Shown: positions 36,546-49,560, counted from the first letter of the stretch. The stretch: 64,000 bases of DNA from Halichondria panicea (GCF_963675165.1 NC_087391.1:5886552-5950551), one strand, 5' to 3'. Notes: generated from the letters alone by a model not told the origin. Made by a program: numbers and translations.

Positions 36546-37509
36546 GTATGCTAATTCATTATGAACTTGTGCCGCAATTTCAATGATTTATACAGCAATT
36601 TAGTACATTAATCTTTATTAGTCATCTGAATGTGTTGACAGTTATGAACCTTTAAACTCTTGTAATATGGAATGTAAGGTACTACCAAGTAAGGTAATGC
36701 TGGAGAAACCTTGCCAAGACTCTGTAATATGGAATGTGATGTACTACCATGTAAGGTAATGCTGGAGAAACCTTAGTGAGAACGATTTTAGTTTAACTAG
36801 CAACCCAGCAGTCTAGCTCATTATTCAGCCTCTTCTACCTCTGCTCTACCTCAAGTTCTCTTCTACCTTCTCTATACTCTACTGAGGAACCCAGCAGCCT
36901 CTATGTCCATCAGATCTCCTCTACCTAACCCAGTACTGCTCCAAGCTATAAGGTTTGTAGAGCTTTGTGTTAGCTAGCACTGGCTTTGTGTTAGCTTAAT
37001 TGCCTGATCGAAGTAGCTTGTGTCAGGTCAGTGTCTAAGTGTTGGTATAGCTGCCTACCAGCTTCAATCCTACCAATGTCAGCTTCCCAATGTCAGCTTC
37101 AAGCCTCCTACAGCTGAGCGCTGGCTTTAGCTTGTAGCTTGTGTGTATGTAAGCCGCCTGCTATGGCAGCTTTTTATTTTTTGTCGCGGCCTGAAATCGA
37201 GACTGGTAGTAATTAGCCTCGATTCTTCTCCTGGCGCGTGTATTAAGTTCAAAAACAGCTCAACACTTTTTTTTAGGTAAATAAAATTCTTAAGTTAAAT
37301 CAGTATTTTTTTCCTTACAGACAAGAGCATCAGAATATTAAGAGACATCAAAGACGCCAAGTATCAAGAAACACCAAGTATCAAGAGGAGACTCCAGGCC
37401 AAACGTTAGTCGTAAATAGTGTGATTATGTTTTTGCTCATTCGAGACAATTAAAAAAGAAGGAGGTAAAACATATCATGCTGTACGTACAATTAAGATGA
37501 CTAGCATCA
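36546..37509 (+). repeat. Left subtelomere: spacer with short duplications
   Basis: Low-copy spacer mirrored at 48590-49560. It contains two copies of a ~60-bp segment (TGGAATGTAAGGTACTACC, TGGAATGTGATGTACTACC) and a GCGGCCTGAAATCGAG / TAGCCTCGAT pair near 37183-37220. No gene recognised. Confidence 0.7.
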
Positions 37510-38835
37510 TAATAATTTATTTGCTGGTTTTGCCTGCTATCTAAAAAAATTAGGCAAGCCCGTGTTTAAATAGTGTGCAATATTTCATTTGCTGGTTTAG
37601 CCAGCTTCTGATGGGGAGCCTTGCACGCCCTAATCTAAAAAAAATTAGGCAAAAAGGGAGAGCAAATAGTGTGCAATATGTGTGCAATATTTCATTTGCT
37701 GGTTTAGCCAGCTTCTGACGGGGAGCCTTGCACGCCCTAATCTAAAAAAATTAGGTAAAAAGGGAGAGCCCGTATTTAAATAGTGTGCAATATTTCATTT
37801 GCTGGTTTAGCCAGCTTCTGACGGGGAGCCTTGCACGCCCTAATCTAAAAAAATTAGGCAAAAAGGGAGAGCCCGTATTTAAATAGTGTGCAATATTTCA
37901 TTTGCTGGTTTAGCCAGCTTCTGACGGGAGCCTTGCACGCCCTAATCTAAAAAAATTAGGCAAAAAGGGAGAGCCCGTATTTAAATAGTGTGCAATATTT
38001 CATTTGCTGGTTTAGCCAGCTTCTGACGGGGAGCCTTGCACGCCCTAATCTAAAAAAATTAGGCAAAAAGGGAGAGCCCGTATTTAAATAGTGTGCAATA
38101 TTTCATTTGCTGGTTTAGCCAGCTTCTGACGGGGAGCCTTGCACGCCCTAATCTAAAAAAAATTAGGCAAAAAGGGAGAGCAAATAGTGTGCAATATTTC
38201 ATTTGCTGGTTTAGCCAGCTTCTGACGGGGAGCCTTGCACGCCCTAATCTAAAAAAATTAGGCAAAAAGGGAGAGCCCGTATTTAAATAGTGTGCAATAT
38301 TTCATTTGCTGGTTTAGCCAGCTTCTGACGGGGAGCCTTGCACGCCCTAATCTAAAAAAAATTAGGCAAAAAGGGAGAGCAAATAGTGTGCAATATTTCA
38401 TTTGCTGGTTTAGCCAGCTTCTGACGGGGAGCCTTGCACGCCCTAATCTAAAAAAATTAGGCAAAAAGGGAGAGCCCGTATTTAAATAGTGTGCAATATT
38501 TCATTTGCTGGTTTAGCCAGCTTCTGACGGGGAGCCTTGCACGCCCTAATCTAAAAAAAATTAGGCAAAAAGGGAGAGCAAATAGTGTGCAATATTTCAT
38601 TTGCTGGTTTAGCCAGCTTCTGACGGGGAGCCTTGCACGCCCTAATCTAAAAAAATTAGGCAAAAAGGGAGAGCCCGTATTTAAATAGTGTGCAATATTT
38701 CATTTGCTGGTTTAGCCAGCTTCTGACGGGGAGCCTTGCACGCCCTAATCTAAAAAAATTAGGCAAAAAGGGAGAGCAAATAGTGTGCAATATTTCATTT
38801 GCTGGTTTAACCAGCTTCTGACAGGGAGCCTTACA
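37510..38835 (+). repeat. Left subtelomere: ~100-bp satellite, about 13 units
   Basis: Units of about 99-105 bp: GTGCAATATTTCATTTGCTGG, TTTAGCCAGCTTCTGACGGG, CCTTGCACGCCCTAATC and an A-rich tail ending in TTAGGCAAAAAGGGAGAGC (each shown in part). CCTAAT...ATTAGG flanks the A-run and could form a hairpin. In the distal half, units with and without CCCGTATTT alternate, giving a 199-bp dimeric higher-order repeat (38093, 38292, 38491). Confidence 0.92.
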
Positions 38836-39305
38836 ATAAATTAGTGGTTTTGCTTAGTGCATTGTTTGTTTTAGTGAAGAAAAAAGTGCAGTAAAACATG
38901 AAAAGAAAAGAAAAAAGTGGTTTTGCTTATAAGCTTAAGTAGCGCTTGATGATGAAAAGACAAAAGTAGGTTAGCTTTATTAGTGCAGTATTTGCTGGTT
39001 TAAGTGAAAAAAAAGTTGTTTTGTTAATAGTGGTTTGCTGAAAAAAAAAGTGAAGTCAGTCAAAGTTGTTTTGCAATTATGAAAACAAGTGCAGAAGGTA
39101 GTAGCTTATTAAAAGTTTGTATTTTAAGTAAAGTAAAAGTAGTAGCTCAGTGCAGTAGAGGAAGCCAAAGGAAGCCAAAGTAGATATGCTATGGAATTTA
39201 GAAACCATAAGTACTGAAATATTGCCATCATCTGCTATAAAAGAGAGTGAGCAAAAAGGGAGGAGGGTGGGCGTGGCTGAGGGTGGGAAAGTTGGCTAGA
39301 GTGTG
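38836..39305 (+). repeat. Left subtelomere: A-rich spacer
   Basis: About 470 bp of A-rich sequence mirrored at 46045-46530, with small indels. No gene or element recognised. Confidence 0.7.
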
Positions 39306-39656
39306 CGGTAAAGTACTTGAGCTAGAGTTGTGGTTAAGTACTCTAACAACAGCTAGAGTTGTGGTTAAGTACTCTAACAACAGCTAGAGTTGTGGTTAAG
39401 TACTCTAACAACAGCTAGAGTTGTGGTTAAGTACTCTAACAACAGCTAGAGTTGTGGTTAAGTACTCTAACAACAGCTAGAGTTGTGGTTAAGTACTCTA
39501 ACAACAGCTAGAGTTGTGGTTAAGTACTCTAACAACAGCTAGAGTTGTGGTTAAGTACTCTAACAACAGCTAGAGTTGTGGTTAAGTACTCTAACAACAG
39601 CTAGAGTTGTGGTTAAGTACTCTAACAACAGCTAGAGTTGTGGTTAAGTACTCTAA
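39306..39656 (+). repeat. 31-bp telomere-adjacent satellite, 11 units
   Basis: Eleven near-identical units GCTAGAGTTGTGGTTAAGT + ACTCTAACAACA (31 bp). The last unit stops at ACTCTAA and continues directly as GGGTTAGGG. The same satellite, inverted, has about 112 units on the right. Confidence 0.97.
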
Positions 39657-41300
39657 GGGTTAGGGTTAGGGTTAGGGTTAGGGTTAGGGTTAGGGTTAGG
39701 GTTAGGGTTAGGGTTAGGGTTAGGGTTAGGGTTAGGGTTAGGGTTAGGGTTAGGGTTAGGGTTAGGGTTAGGGTTAGGGTTAGGGTTAGGGTTAGGGTTA
39801 GGGTTAGGGTTAGGGTTAGGGTTAGGGTTAGGGTTAGGGTTAGGGTTAGGGTTAGGGTTAGGGTTAGGGTTAGGGTTAGGGTTAGGGTTAGGGTTAGGGT
39901 TAGGGTTAGGGTTAGGGTTAGGGTTAGGGTTAGGGTTAGGGTTAGGGTTAGGGTTAGGGTTAGGGTTAGGGTTAGGGTTAGGGTTAGGGTTAGGGTTAGG
40001 GTTAGGGTTAGGGTTAGGGTTAGGGTTAGGGTTAGGGTTAGGGTTAGGGTTAGGGTTAGGGTTAGGGTTAGGGTTAGGGTTAGGGTTAGGGTTAGGGTTA
40101 GGGTTAGGGTTAGGGTTAGGGTTAGGGTTAGGGTTAGGGTTAGGGTTAGGGTTAGGGTTAGGGTTAGGGTTAGGGTTAGGGTTAGGGTTAGGGTTAGGGT
40201 TAGGGTTAGGGTTAGGGTTAGGGTTAGGGTTAGGGTTAGGGTTAGGGTTAGGGTTAGGGTTAGGGTTAGGGTTAGGGTTAGGGTTAGGGTTAGGGTTAGG
40301 GTTAGGGTTAGGGTTAGGGTTAGGGTTAGGGTTAGGGTTAGGGTTAGGGTTAGGGTTAGGGTTAGGGTTAGGGTTAGGGTTAGGGTTAGGGTTAGGGTTA
40401 GGGTTAGGGTTAGGGTTAGGGTTAGGGTTAGGGTTAGGGTTAGGGTTAGGGTTAGGGTTAGGGTTAGGGTTAGGGTTAGGGTTAGGGTTAGGGTTAGGGT
40501 TAGGGTTAGGGTTAGGGTTAGGGTTAGGGTTAGGGTTAGGGTTAGGGTTAGGGTTAGGGTTAGGGTTAGGGTTAGGGTTAGGGTTAGGGTTAGGGTTAGG
40601 GTTAGGGTTAGGGTTAGGGTTAGGGTTAGGGTTAGGGTTAGGGTTAGGGTTAGGGTTAGGGTTAGGGTTAGGGTTAGGGTTAGGGTTAGGGTTAGGGTTA
40701 GGGTTAGGGTTAGGGTTAGGGTTAGGGTTAGGGTTAGGGTTAGGGTTAGGGTTAGGGTTAGGGTTAGGGTTAGGGTTAGGGTTAGGGTTAGGGTTAGGGT
40801 TAGGGTTAGGGTTAGGGTTAGGGTTAGGGTTAGGGTTAGGGTTAGGGTTAGGGTTAGGGTTAGGGTTAGGGTTAGGGTTAGGGTTAGGGTTAGGGTTAGG
40901 GTTAGGGTTAGGGTTAGGGTTAGGGTTAGGGTTAGGGTTAGGGTTAGGGTTAGGGTTAGGGTTAGGGTTAGGGTTAGGGTTAGGGTTAGGGTTAGGGTTA
41001 GGGTTAGGGTTAGGGTTAGGGTTAGGGTTAGGGTTAGGGTTAGGGTTAGGGTTAGGGTTAGGGTTAGGGTTAGGGTTAGGGTTAGGGTTAGGGTTAGGGT
41101 TAGGGTTAGGGTTAGGGTTAGGGTTAGGGTTAGGGTTAGGGTTAGGGTTAGGGGTTAGGGTTAGGGTAGGGGTTAGGGGTTAGGGTTAGGGTTAGGGTTA
41201 GGGTTAGGGTTAGGGTTAGGGGTTGGGTTAGGGTTAGGTAGGTTAGGGTTAGGGTTAGGGTTAGGGTTAGGGTTAGGGTTAGGGTTAGGGTTAGGGTTAG
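39657..41300 (+). repeat. Telomere array (TTAGGG)n, left
   Basis: About 1.64 kb, roughly 270 repeats. Perfect until about 41150, then irregular units (GGGGTTAGGG, GGGTAGGGG, GGTTGGG, TTAGGTAGG) up to the gap. The G-rich strand runs 5'-3' towards the gap, so the gap lies at the chromosome end. Confidence 0.99.
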
Positions 41301-41500
41301 NNNNNNNNNNNNNNNNNNNNNNNNNNNNNNNNNNNNNNNNNNNNNNNNNNNNNNNNNNNNNNNNNNNNNNNNNNNNNNNNNNNNNNNNNNNNNNNNNNNN
41401 NNNNNNNNNNNNNNNNNNNNNNNNNNNNNNNNNNNNNNNNNNNNNNNNNNNNNNNNNNNNNNNNNNNNNNNNNNNNNNNNNNNNNNNNNNNNNNNNNNNN
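41301..41500. other. Assembly gap, 200 N
   Basis: Exactly 200 unknown bases between the facing telomere arrays. A round fixed length is a scaffolding convention and carries no size information. Confidence 0.99.
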
Positions 41501-41641
41501 CTAACCCCTAACCCTAACCCTAACCCTAACCCTAACCCTAACCCTAACCCTAACCCTAACCCTAACCCTAACCCTAACCCTAACCCTAACCCTAACCCTA
41601 ACCCCTAACCCTAACCCTAACCCTAACCCTAACCCTAACCC

Positions 41642-41682
<41 letters not shown>

Positions 41683-42559
41683 CCCTAACCCTAACCCTAA
41701 CCCTAACCCTAACCCTAACCCTAACCCTAACCCTAACCCTAACCCTAACCCTAACCCTAACCCTAACCCTAACCCTAACCCTAACCCTAACCCTAACCCT
41801 AACCCTAACCCTAACCCTAACCCTAACCCTAACTAACCCTAACCCTAACCCTAACCCTAACCCTAACCCTAACCCTAACCCTAACCCTAACCCTAACCCT
41901 AACCCTAACCCTAACCCTAACCCTAACCCTAACCCTAACCCTAACCCTAACCCTAACCCTAACCCTAACCCTAACCCTAACCCTAACCCTAACCCTAACC
42001 CTAACCCTAACCCTAACCCTAACCCTAACCCTAACCCTAACCCTAACCCTAACCCTAACCCTAACCCTAACCCTAACCCTAACCCTAACCCTAACCCTAA
42101 CCCTAACCCTAACCCTAACCCTAACCCTAACCCTAACCCTAACCCTAACCCTAACCCTAACCCTAACCCTAACCCTAACCCTAACCCTAACCCTAACCCT
42201 AACCCTAACCCTAACCCTAACCCTAACCCTAACCCTAACCCTAACCCTAACCCTAACCCTAACCCTAACCCTAACCCTAACCCTAACCCTAACCCTAACC
42301 CTAACCCTAACCCTAACCCTAACCCTAACCCTAACCCTAACCCTAACCCTAACCCTAACCCTAACCCTAACCCTAACCCTAACCCTAACCCTAACCCTAA
42401 CCCTAACCCTAACCCTAACCCTAACCCTAACCCTAACCCTAACCCTAACCCTAACCCTAACCCTAACCCTAACCCTAACCCTAACCCTAACCCTAACCCT
42501 AACCCTAACCCTAACCCTAACCCTAACCCTAACCCTAACCCTAACCCTAACCCTAACCC
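41501..42559 (-). repeat. Telomere array (CCCTAA)n, right
   Basis: About 1.06 kb, roughly 175 repeats, with irregular units near the gap (AACCCCTAACC near 41503, 41603 and 41640; TAAACCC near 41663; AACTAACCC near 41832), then perfect to the end. It joins the 31-bp satellite at ...AACCC/ACAACTCTAG. Confidence 0.99.
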
Positions 42560-45500
42560 ACAACTCTAGCTGTTGTTAGAGTACTTAACCACAACTCTAG
42601 CTGTTGTTAGAGTACTTAACCACAACTCTAGCTGTTGTTAGAGTACTTAACCACAACTCTAGCTGTTGTTAGAGTACTTAACCACAACTCTAGCTGTTGT
42701 TAGAGTACTTAACCACAACTCTAGCTGTTGTTAGAGTACTTAACCACAACTCTAGCTGTTGTTAGAGTACTTAACCACAACTCTAGCTGTTGTTAGAGTA
42801 CTTAACCACAACTCTAGCTGTTGTTAGAGTACTTAACCACAACTCTAGCTGTTGTTAGAGTACTTAACCACAACTCTAGCTGTTGTTAGAGTACTTAACC
42901 ACAACTCTAGCTGTTGTTAGAGTACTTAACCACAACTCTAGCTGTTGTTAGAGTACTTAACCACAACTCTAGCTGTTGTTAGAGTACTTAACCACAACTC
43001 TAGCTGTTGTTAGAGTACTTAACCACAACTCTAGCTGTTGTTAGAGTACTTAACCACAACTCTAGCTGTTGTTAGAGTACTTAACCACAACTCTAGCTGT
43101 TGTTAGAGTACTTAACCACAACTCTAGCTGTTGTTAGAGTACTTAACCACAACTCTAGCTGTTGTTAGAGTACTTAACCACAACTCTAGCTGTTGTTAGA
43201 GTACTTAACCACAACTCTAGCTGTTGTTAGAGTACTTAACCACAACTCTAGCTGTTGTTAGAGTACTTAACCACAACTCTAGCTGTTGTTAGAGTACTTA
43301 ACCACAACTCTAGCTGTTGTTAGAGTACTTAACCACAACTCTAGCTGTTGTTAGAGTACTTAACCACAACTCTAGCTGTTGTTAGAGTACTTAACCACAA
43401 CTCTAGCTGTTGTTAGAGTACTTAACCACAACTCTAGCTGTTGTTAGAGTACTTAACCACAACTCTAGCTGTTGTTAGAGTACTTAACCACAACTCTAGC
43501 TGTTGTTAGAGTACTTAACCACAACTCTAGCTGTTGTTAGAGTACTTAACCACAACTCTAGCTGTTGTTAGAGTACTTAACCACAACTCTAGCTGTTGTT
43601 AGAGTACTTAACCACAACTCTAGCTGTTGTTAGAGTACTTAACCACAACTCTAGCTGTTGTTAGAGTACTTAACCACAACTCTAGCTGTTGTTAGAGTAC
43701 TTAACCACAACTCTAGCTGTTGTTAGAGTACTTAACCACAACTCTAGCTGTTGTTAGAGTACTTAACCACAACTCTAGCTGTTGTTAGAGTACTTAACCA
43801 CAACTCTAGCTGTTGTTAGAGTACTTAACCACAACTCTAGCTGTTGTTAGAGTACTTAACCACAACTCTAGCTGTTGTTAGAGTACTTAACCACAACTCT
43901 AGCTGTTGTTAGAGTACTTAACCACAACTCTAGCTGTTGTTAGAGTACTTAACCACAACTCTAGCTGTTGTTAGAGTACTTAACCACAACTCTAGCTGTT
44001 GTTAGAGTACTTAACCACAACTCTAGCTGTTGTTAGAGTACTTAACCACAACTCTAGCTGTTGTTAGAGTACTTAACCACAACTCTAGCTGTTGTTAGAG
44101 TACTTAACCACAACTCTAGCTGTTGTTAGAGTACTTAACCACAACTCTAGCTGTTGTTAGAGTACTTAACCACAACTCTAGCTGTTGTTAGAGTACTTAA
44201 CCACAACTCTAGCTGTTGTTAGAGTACTTAACCACAACTCTAGCTGTTGTTAGAGTACTTAACCACAACTCTAGCTGTTGTTAGAGTACTTAACCACAAC
44301 TCTAGCTGTTGTTAGAGTACTTAACCACAACTCTAGCTGTTGTTAGAGTACTTAACCACAACTCTAGCTGTTGTTAGAGTACTTAACCACAACTCTAGCT
44401 GTTGTTAGAGTACTTAACCACAACTCTAGCTGTTGTTAGAGTACTTAACCACAACTCTAGCTGTTGTTAGAGTACTTAACCACAACTCTAGCTGTTGTTA
44501 GAGTACTTAACCACAACTCTAGCTGTTGTTAGAGTACTTAACCACAACTCTAGCTGTTGTTAGAGTACTTAACCACAACTCTAGCTGTTGTTAGAGTACT
44601 TAACCACAACTCTAGCTGTTGTTAGAGTACTTAACCACAACTCTAGCTGTTGTTAGAGTACTTAACCACAACTCTAGCTGTTGTTAGAGTACTTAACCAC
44701 AACTCTAGCTGTTGTTAGAGTACTTAACCACAACTCTAGCTGTTGTTAGAGTACTTAACCACAACTCTAGCTGTTGTTAGAGTACTTAACCACAACTCTA
44801 GCTGTTGTTAGAGTACTTAACCACAACTCTAGCTGTTGTTAGAGTACTTAACCACAACTCTAGCTGTTGTTAGAGTACTTAACCACAACTCTAGCTGTTG
44901 TTAGAGTACTTAACCACAACTCTAGCTGTTGTTAGAGTACTTAACCACAACTCTAGCTGTTGTTAGAGTACTTAACCACAACTCTAGCTGTTGTTAGAGT
45001 ACTTAACCACAACTCTAGCTGTTGTTAGAGTACTTAACCACAACTCTAGCTGTTGTTAGAGTACTTAACCACAACTCTAGCTGTTGTTAGAGTACTTAAC
45101 CACAACTCTAGCTGTTGTTAGAGTACTTAACCACAACTCTAGCTGTTGTTAGAGTACTTAACCACAACTCTAGCTGTTGTTAGAGTACTTAACCACAACT
45201 CTAGCTGTTGTTAGAGTACTTAACCACAACTCTAGCTGTTGTTAGAGTACTTAACCACAACTCTAGCTGTTGTTAGAGTACTTAACCACAACTCTAGCTG
45301 TTGTTAGAGTACTTAACCACAACTCTAGCTGTTGTTAGAGTACTTAACCACAACTCTAGCTGTTGTTAGAGTACTTAACCACAACTCTAGCTGTTGTTAG
45401 AGTACTTAACCACAACTCTAGCTGTTGTTAGAGTACTTAACCACAACTCTAGCTGTTGTTAGAGTACTTAACCACAACTCTAGCTGTTGTTAGAGTACTT

Positions 45501-46044
45501 AACCACAACTCTAGCTGTTGTTAGAGTACTTAACCACAACTCTAGCTGTTGTTAGAGTACTTAACCACAACTCTAGCTGTTGTTAGAGTACTTAACCACA
45601 ACTCTAGCTGTTGTTAGAGTACTTAACCACAACTCTAGCTGTTGTTAGAGTACTTAACCACAACTCTAGCTGTTGTTAGAGTACTTAACCACAACTCTAG
45701 CTGTTGTTAGAGTACTTAACCACAACTCTAGCTGTTGTTAGAGTACTTAACCACAACTCTAGCTGTTGTTAGAGTACTTAACCACAACTCTAGCTGTTGT
45801 TAGAGTACTTAACCACAACTCTAGCTGTTGTTAGAGTACTTAACCACAACTCTAGCTGTTGTTAGAGTACTTAACCACAACTCTAGCTGTTGTTAGAGTA
45901 CTTAACCACAACTCTAGCTGTTGTTAGAGTACTTAACCACAACTCTAGCTGTTGTTAGAGTACTTAACCACAACTCTAGCTGTTGTTAGAGTACTTAACC
46001 ACAACTCTAGCTGTTGTTAGAGTACTTAACCACAACTCTAGCTC
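42560..46044 (-). repeat. 31-bp telomere-adjacent satellite, about 112 units
   Basis: Inverted counterpart of 39306-39656, unit CACAACTCTAGCTGTTGTTA + GAGTACTTAAC, about 3.49 kb long. The copies appear identical throughout, which points to very recent amplification or ongoing homogenisation. Confidence 0.97.
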
Positions 46045-46530
46045 AAGTACTTTACCGCACACTCTAGCCAACTTTCCCACCCTCAGCCACGCCCACCCTC
46101 CTCCCTTTTTGCTCACTCTCTTTTATAGCAGATGATGGCAATATTTCAGTACTTATGGTTTCTAAATTCCATAGCATATCTATTTTGGCTTCCTTTGGCT
46201 TCCTGTACTGTACTGAGGTACTACTTTTACTTTACTTAAAATACAAACTTTTAATAAGCTAAACTACCTTCTGCACTTGTTTTCATAATTGCAAAACAAC
46301 TTTGACTGACTTCACTTTTTTTTTCAGCAAACCACTATTAACAAAACAACTTTTTTTTCACTTAAACCAGCAAATACTGCACTAATAAAGCTAACCTACT
46401 TTTGTCTTTTCATCACCAAGCACTACTTAAGCTTATAAGCAAAACCACTTTTTTCTTTTCTTTTCATGTTTTACTGCACTTTTTTCTTCACTAAAAAAAA
46501 ATGCACTAAGCAAAACCACTAATTTATTGT
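46045..46530 (-). repeat. Right subtelomere: A/T-rich spacer
   Basis: Inverted match of 38836-39305; differs by small indels (for example CTGTACTGTACTGAGG near 46203). No gene recognised. Confidence 0.7.
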
Positions 46531-48590
46531 AAGGCTCCCTGTCAGAAGCTGGCTAAACCAGCAAATGAAATATTGCACACTATTTGCTCTCCCTTTTTGC
46601 CTAATGTTTTTTAGATTAGGGCGTGCAAGGCTCCCCGTCAGAAGCTGGCTAAACCAGCAAATGAAATATTGCACACTATTTAAATACGAGCTCTGCCTTT
46701 TTGCCTAATTTTTTTAGATTAGGGCATGCAAGGCTCCCCGTCAGAAGCTGGCTAAATCAGCAAATGAAATATTGCACACTATTTAAATACGGGCTCTCCC
46801 TTTTTGCCTAATTTTTTTAGATTAGGGCGTGCAAGGCTCCCGTCAGAAGCTGGCTAAACCAGCAAATGAAATATTGCACACTATTTAAATACGGGCTCTC
46901 CCTTTTTGCCTAATTTTTTTAGATTAGGGCGTGCAAGGCTCCCCGTCAGAAGCTGGCTAAACCAGCAAATGAAATATTGCACACTATTTAAATACGAGCT
47001 CTGCCTTTTTGCCTAATTTTTTTAGATTAGGGCGTGCAAGGCTCCCCGTCAGAAGCTGGCTAAACCAGCAAATGAAATATTGCACACTATTTAAATACGG
47101 GCTCTCCTTTTTTGCCTAATTTTTTTAGATTAGGGCGTGCAAGGCTCCCGTCAGAAGCTGGCTAAACCAGCAAATGAAATATTGCACACTATTTAAATAC
47201 GGGCTCTCCCTTTTTGCCTAATTTTTTTAGATTAGGGCGTGCAAGGCTCCCCGTCAGAAGCTGGCTAAACCAGCAAATGAAATATTGCACACTATTTAAA
47301 TACGAGCTCTGCCTTTTTGCCTAATTTTTTTAGATTAGGGCGTGCAAGGCTCCCCGTCAGAAGCTGGCTAAACCAGCAAATGAAATATTGCACACTATTT
47401 AAATACGGGCTCTCCCTTTTTGCCTAATTTTTTTAGATTAGGGCGTGCAAGGCTCCCCGTCAGAAGCTGGCTAAACCAGCAAATGAAATATTGCACACTA
47501 TTTAAATACGAGCTCTGCCTTTTTGCCTAATTTTTTTAGATTAGGGCGTGCAAGGCTCCCCGTCAGAAGCTGGCTAAACCAGCAAATGAAATATTGCACA
47601 CTATTTAAATACGGGCTCTCCCTTTTTGCCTAATTTTTTTAGATTAGGGCGTGCAAGGCTCCCGTCAGAAGCTGGCTAAACCAGCAAATGAAATATTGCA
47701 CACTATTTAAATACGGGCTCTCCCTTTTTGCCTAATTTTTTTAGATTAGGGCGTGCAAGGCTCCCCGTCAGAAGCTGGCTAAACCAGCAAATGAAATATT
47801 GCACACTATTTAAATACGGGCTCTCCCTTTTTGCCTAATTTTTTTAGATTAGGGCGTGCAAGGCTCCCGTCAGAAGCTGGCTAAACCAGCAAATGAAATA
47901 TTGCACACTATTTAAATACGGGCTCTCCCTTTTTGCCTAATTTTTTTAGATTAGGGCGTGCAAGGCTCCCCGTCAGAAGCTGGCTAAACCAGCAAATGAA
48001 ATATTGCACACTATTTAAATACGGGCTCTCCCTTTTTGCCTAATTTTTTTAGATTAAGGCGTGCAAGGCTCCCCGTCAGAAGCTGGCTAAACCAGCAAAT
48101 GAAATATTGCACACTATTTGCTCTCCCTTTTTGCCTAATTTTTTTTAGATTAGGGCGTGCAAGGCTCCCCGTCAGAAGCTGGCTAAACCAGCAAATGAAA
48201 TATTGCACACTATTTAAATACGGGCTCTCCCTTTTTGCCTAATTTTTTTAGATTAGGGCGTGCAAGGCTCCCCGTCAGAAGCTGGCTAAACCAGCAAATG
48301 AAATATTGCACACTATTTAAATACGGGCTCTCCCTTTTTGCCTAATTTTTTTAGATTAGGGCGTGCAAGGCTCCCCGTCAGAAGCTGGCTAAACCAGCAA
48401 ATGAAATATTGCACACTATTTGCTCTCCCTTTTTGCCTAATTTTTTTTAGATTAGGGCGTGCAAGGCTCCCCGTCAGAAGCTGGCTAAACCAGCAAATGA
48501 AATACACTTGCACACTATTTAAACACGGGCTTGCCTAATTTTTTTAGATAGCAGGCAAAACCAGCAAATAAATTATTGCACACTATAATG
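46531..48590 (-). repeat. Right subtelomere: ~100-bp satellite, about 20 units
   Basis: Inverted counterpart of 37510-38835. In the telomere-proximal part, units with TACGAGCTCTGCC (46685, 46992, 47303), units with TACGGGCTCTCCC and units with a one-base deletion (GCTCCCGTCAG) recur with a period near 308 bp, a trimeric order not seen on the left. Confidence 0.92.
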
Positions 48591-49560
48591 ATGCTAGTCA
48601 TCTTAATTGTATGTACAGCATGATATGTTTTACCTCCTTCTTTTTTAATTGTCTCGAATGAGCAAAAACATAATCACACTATTTACGACTAACGTTTGGC
48701 CTGGAGTCTCCTCTTGATACTTGGTGTTTCTTGATACTTGGCGTCTTTGATGTCTCTTAATATTCTGATGCTCTTGTCTGTAAGAAAAAAAATACTGATT
48801 TAACTTAAGAATTTTATTTACCTAAAAAAAGTGTTGAGCTGTTTTTGAACTTAATACACGCGCCAGGAGAAGAATCGAGGCTAATTACTACCAGTCTCGA
48901 TTTCAGGCCGCGACAAAAAATAAAAAGCTGCCATAGCAGGCGGCTTACATACACACAAGCTACAAGCTAAAGCCAGTGCTCAGCTGTAGGAGGCTTGAAG
49001 CTGACATTGGGAAGCTGACATTGGTAGGATTGAAGCTGGTAGGCAGCTATACCAACACTTAGACACTGACCTGACACAAGCTACTTCGATCAGGCAATTA
49101 AGCTAACACAAAGCCAGTGCTAGCTAACACAAAGCTCTACAAACCTTATAGCTTGGAGCAGTTGGGTTAGGTAGAGGAGATCTGATGGACATAGAGGCTG
49201 CTGGGTTCCTCAGTAGAGTATAGAGAAGGTAGAAGAGAACTTGAGGTAGAGCAGAGGTAGAAGAGGCTGAATAATGAGCTAGACTGCTGGGTTGCTAGTT
49301 AAACTAAAATCGTTCTCACTAAGGTTTCTCCAGCATTACCTTACATGGTAGTACATCACATTCCATATTACAGAGTCTTGGCAAGGTTTCTCCAGCATTA
49401 CCTTACTTGGTAGTACATTACATTCCATATTACAAGAGTTTAAAGGTTCATAACTGTCAACACATTCAGATGACTAATAAAGATTAATGTACTAAATTGC
49501 TGTATAAATCATTGAAATTGCGGCACAAGTTCATAATGAATTAGCATACACTCGCTTTGG
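48591..49560 (-). repeat. Right subtelomere: spacer
   Basis: Inverted match of 36546-37509, including the doubled TTTCTCCAGCATTACCTTAC segment and the ATCGAGGCTA / TCTCGATTTCAGGCCGC pair near 48874-48912. No gene recognised. Confidence 0.7.

Noticed and set aside
37510..38835. CRISPR-like array
   Set aside because: Repeats are contiguous with no unique spacers and lie in a eukaryotic subtelomere; it is a satellite.
39638..41158. 500-residue frame of alternating Arg-Val
   Set aside because: It is the TTAGGG telomere array read as codons, likewise its mirror at 41829-42563.
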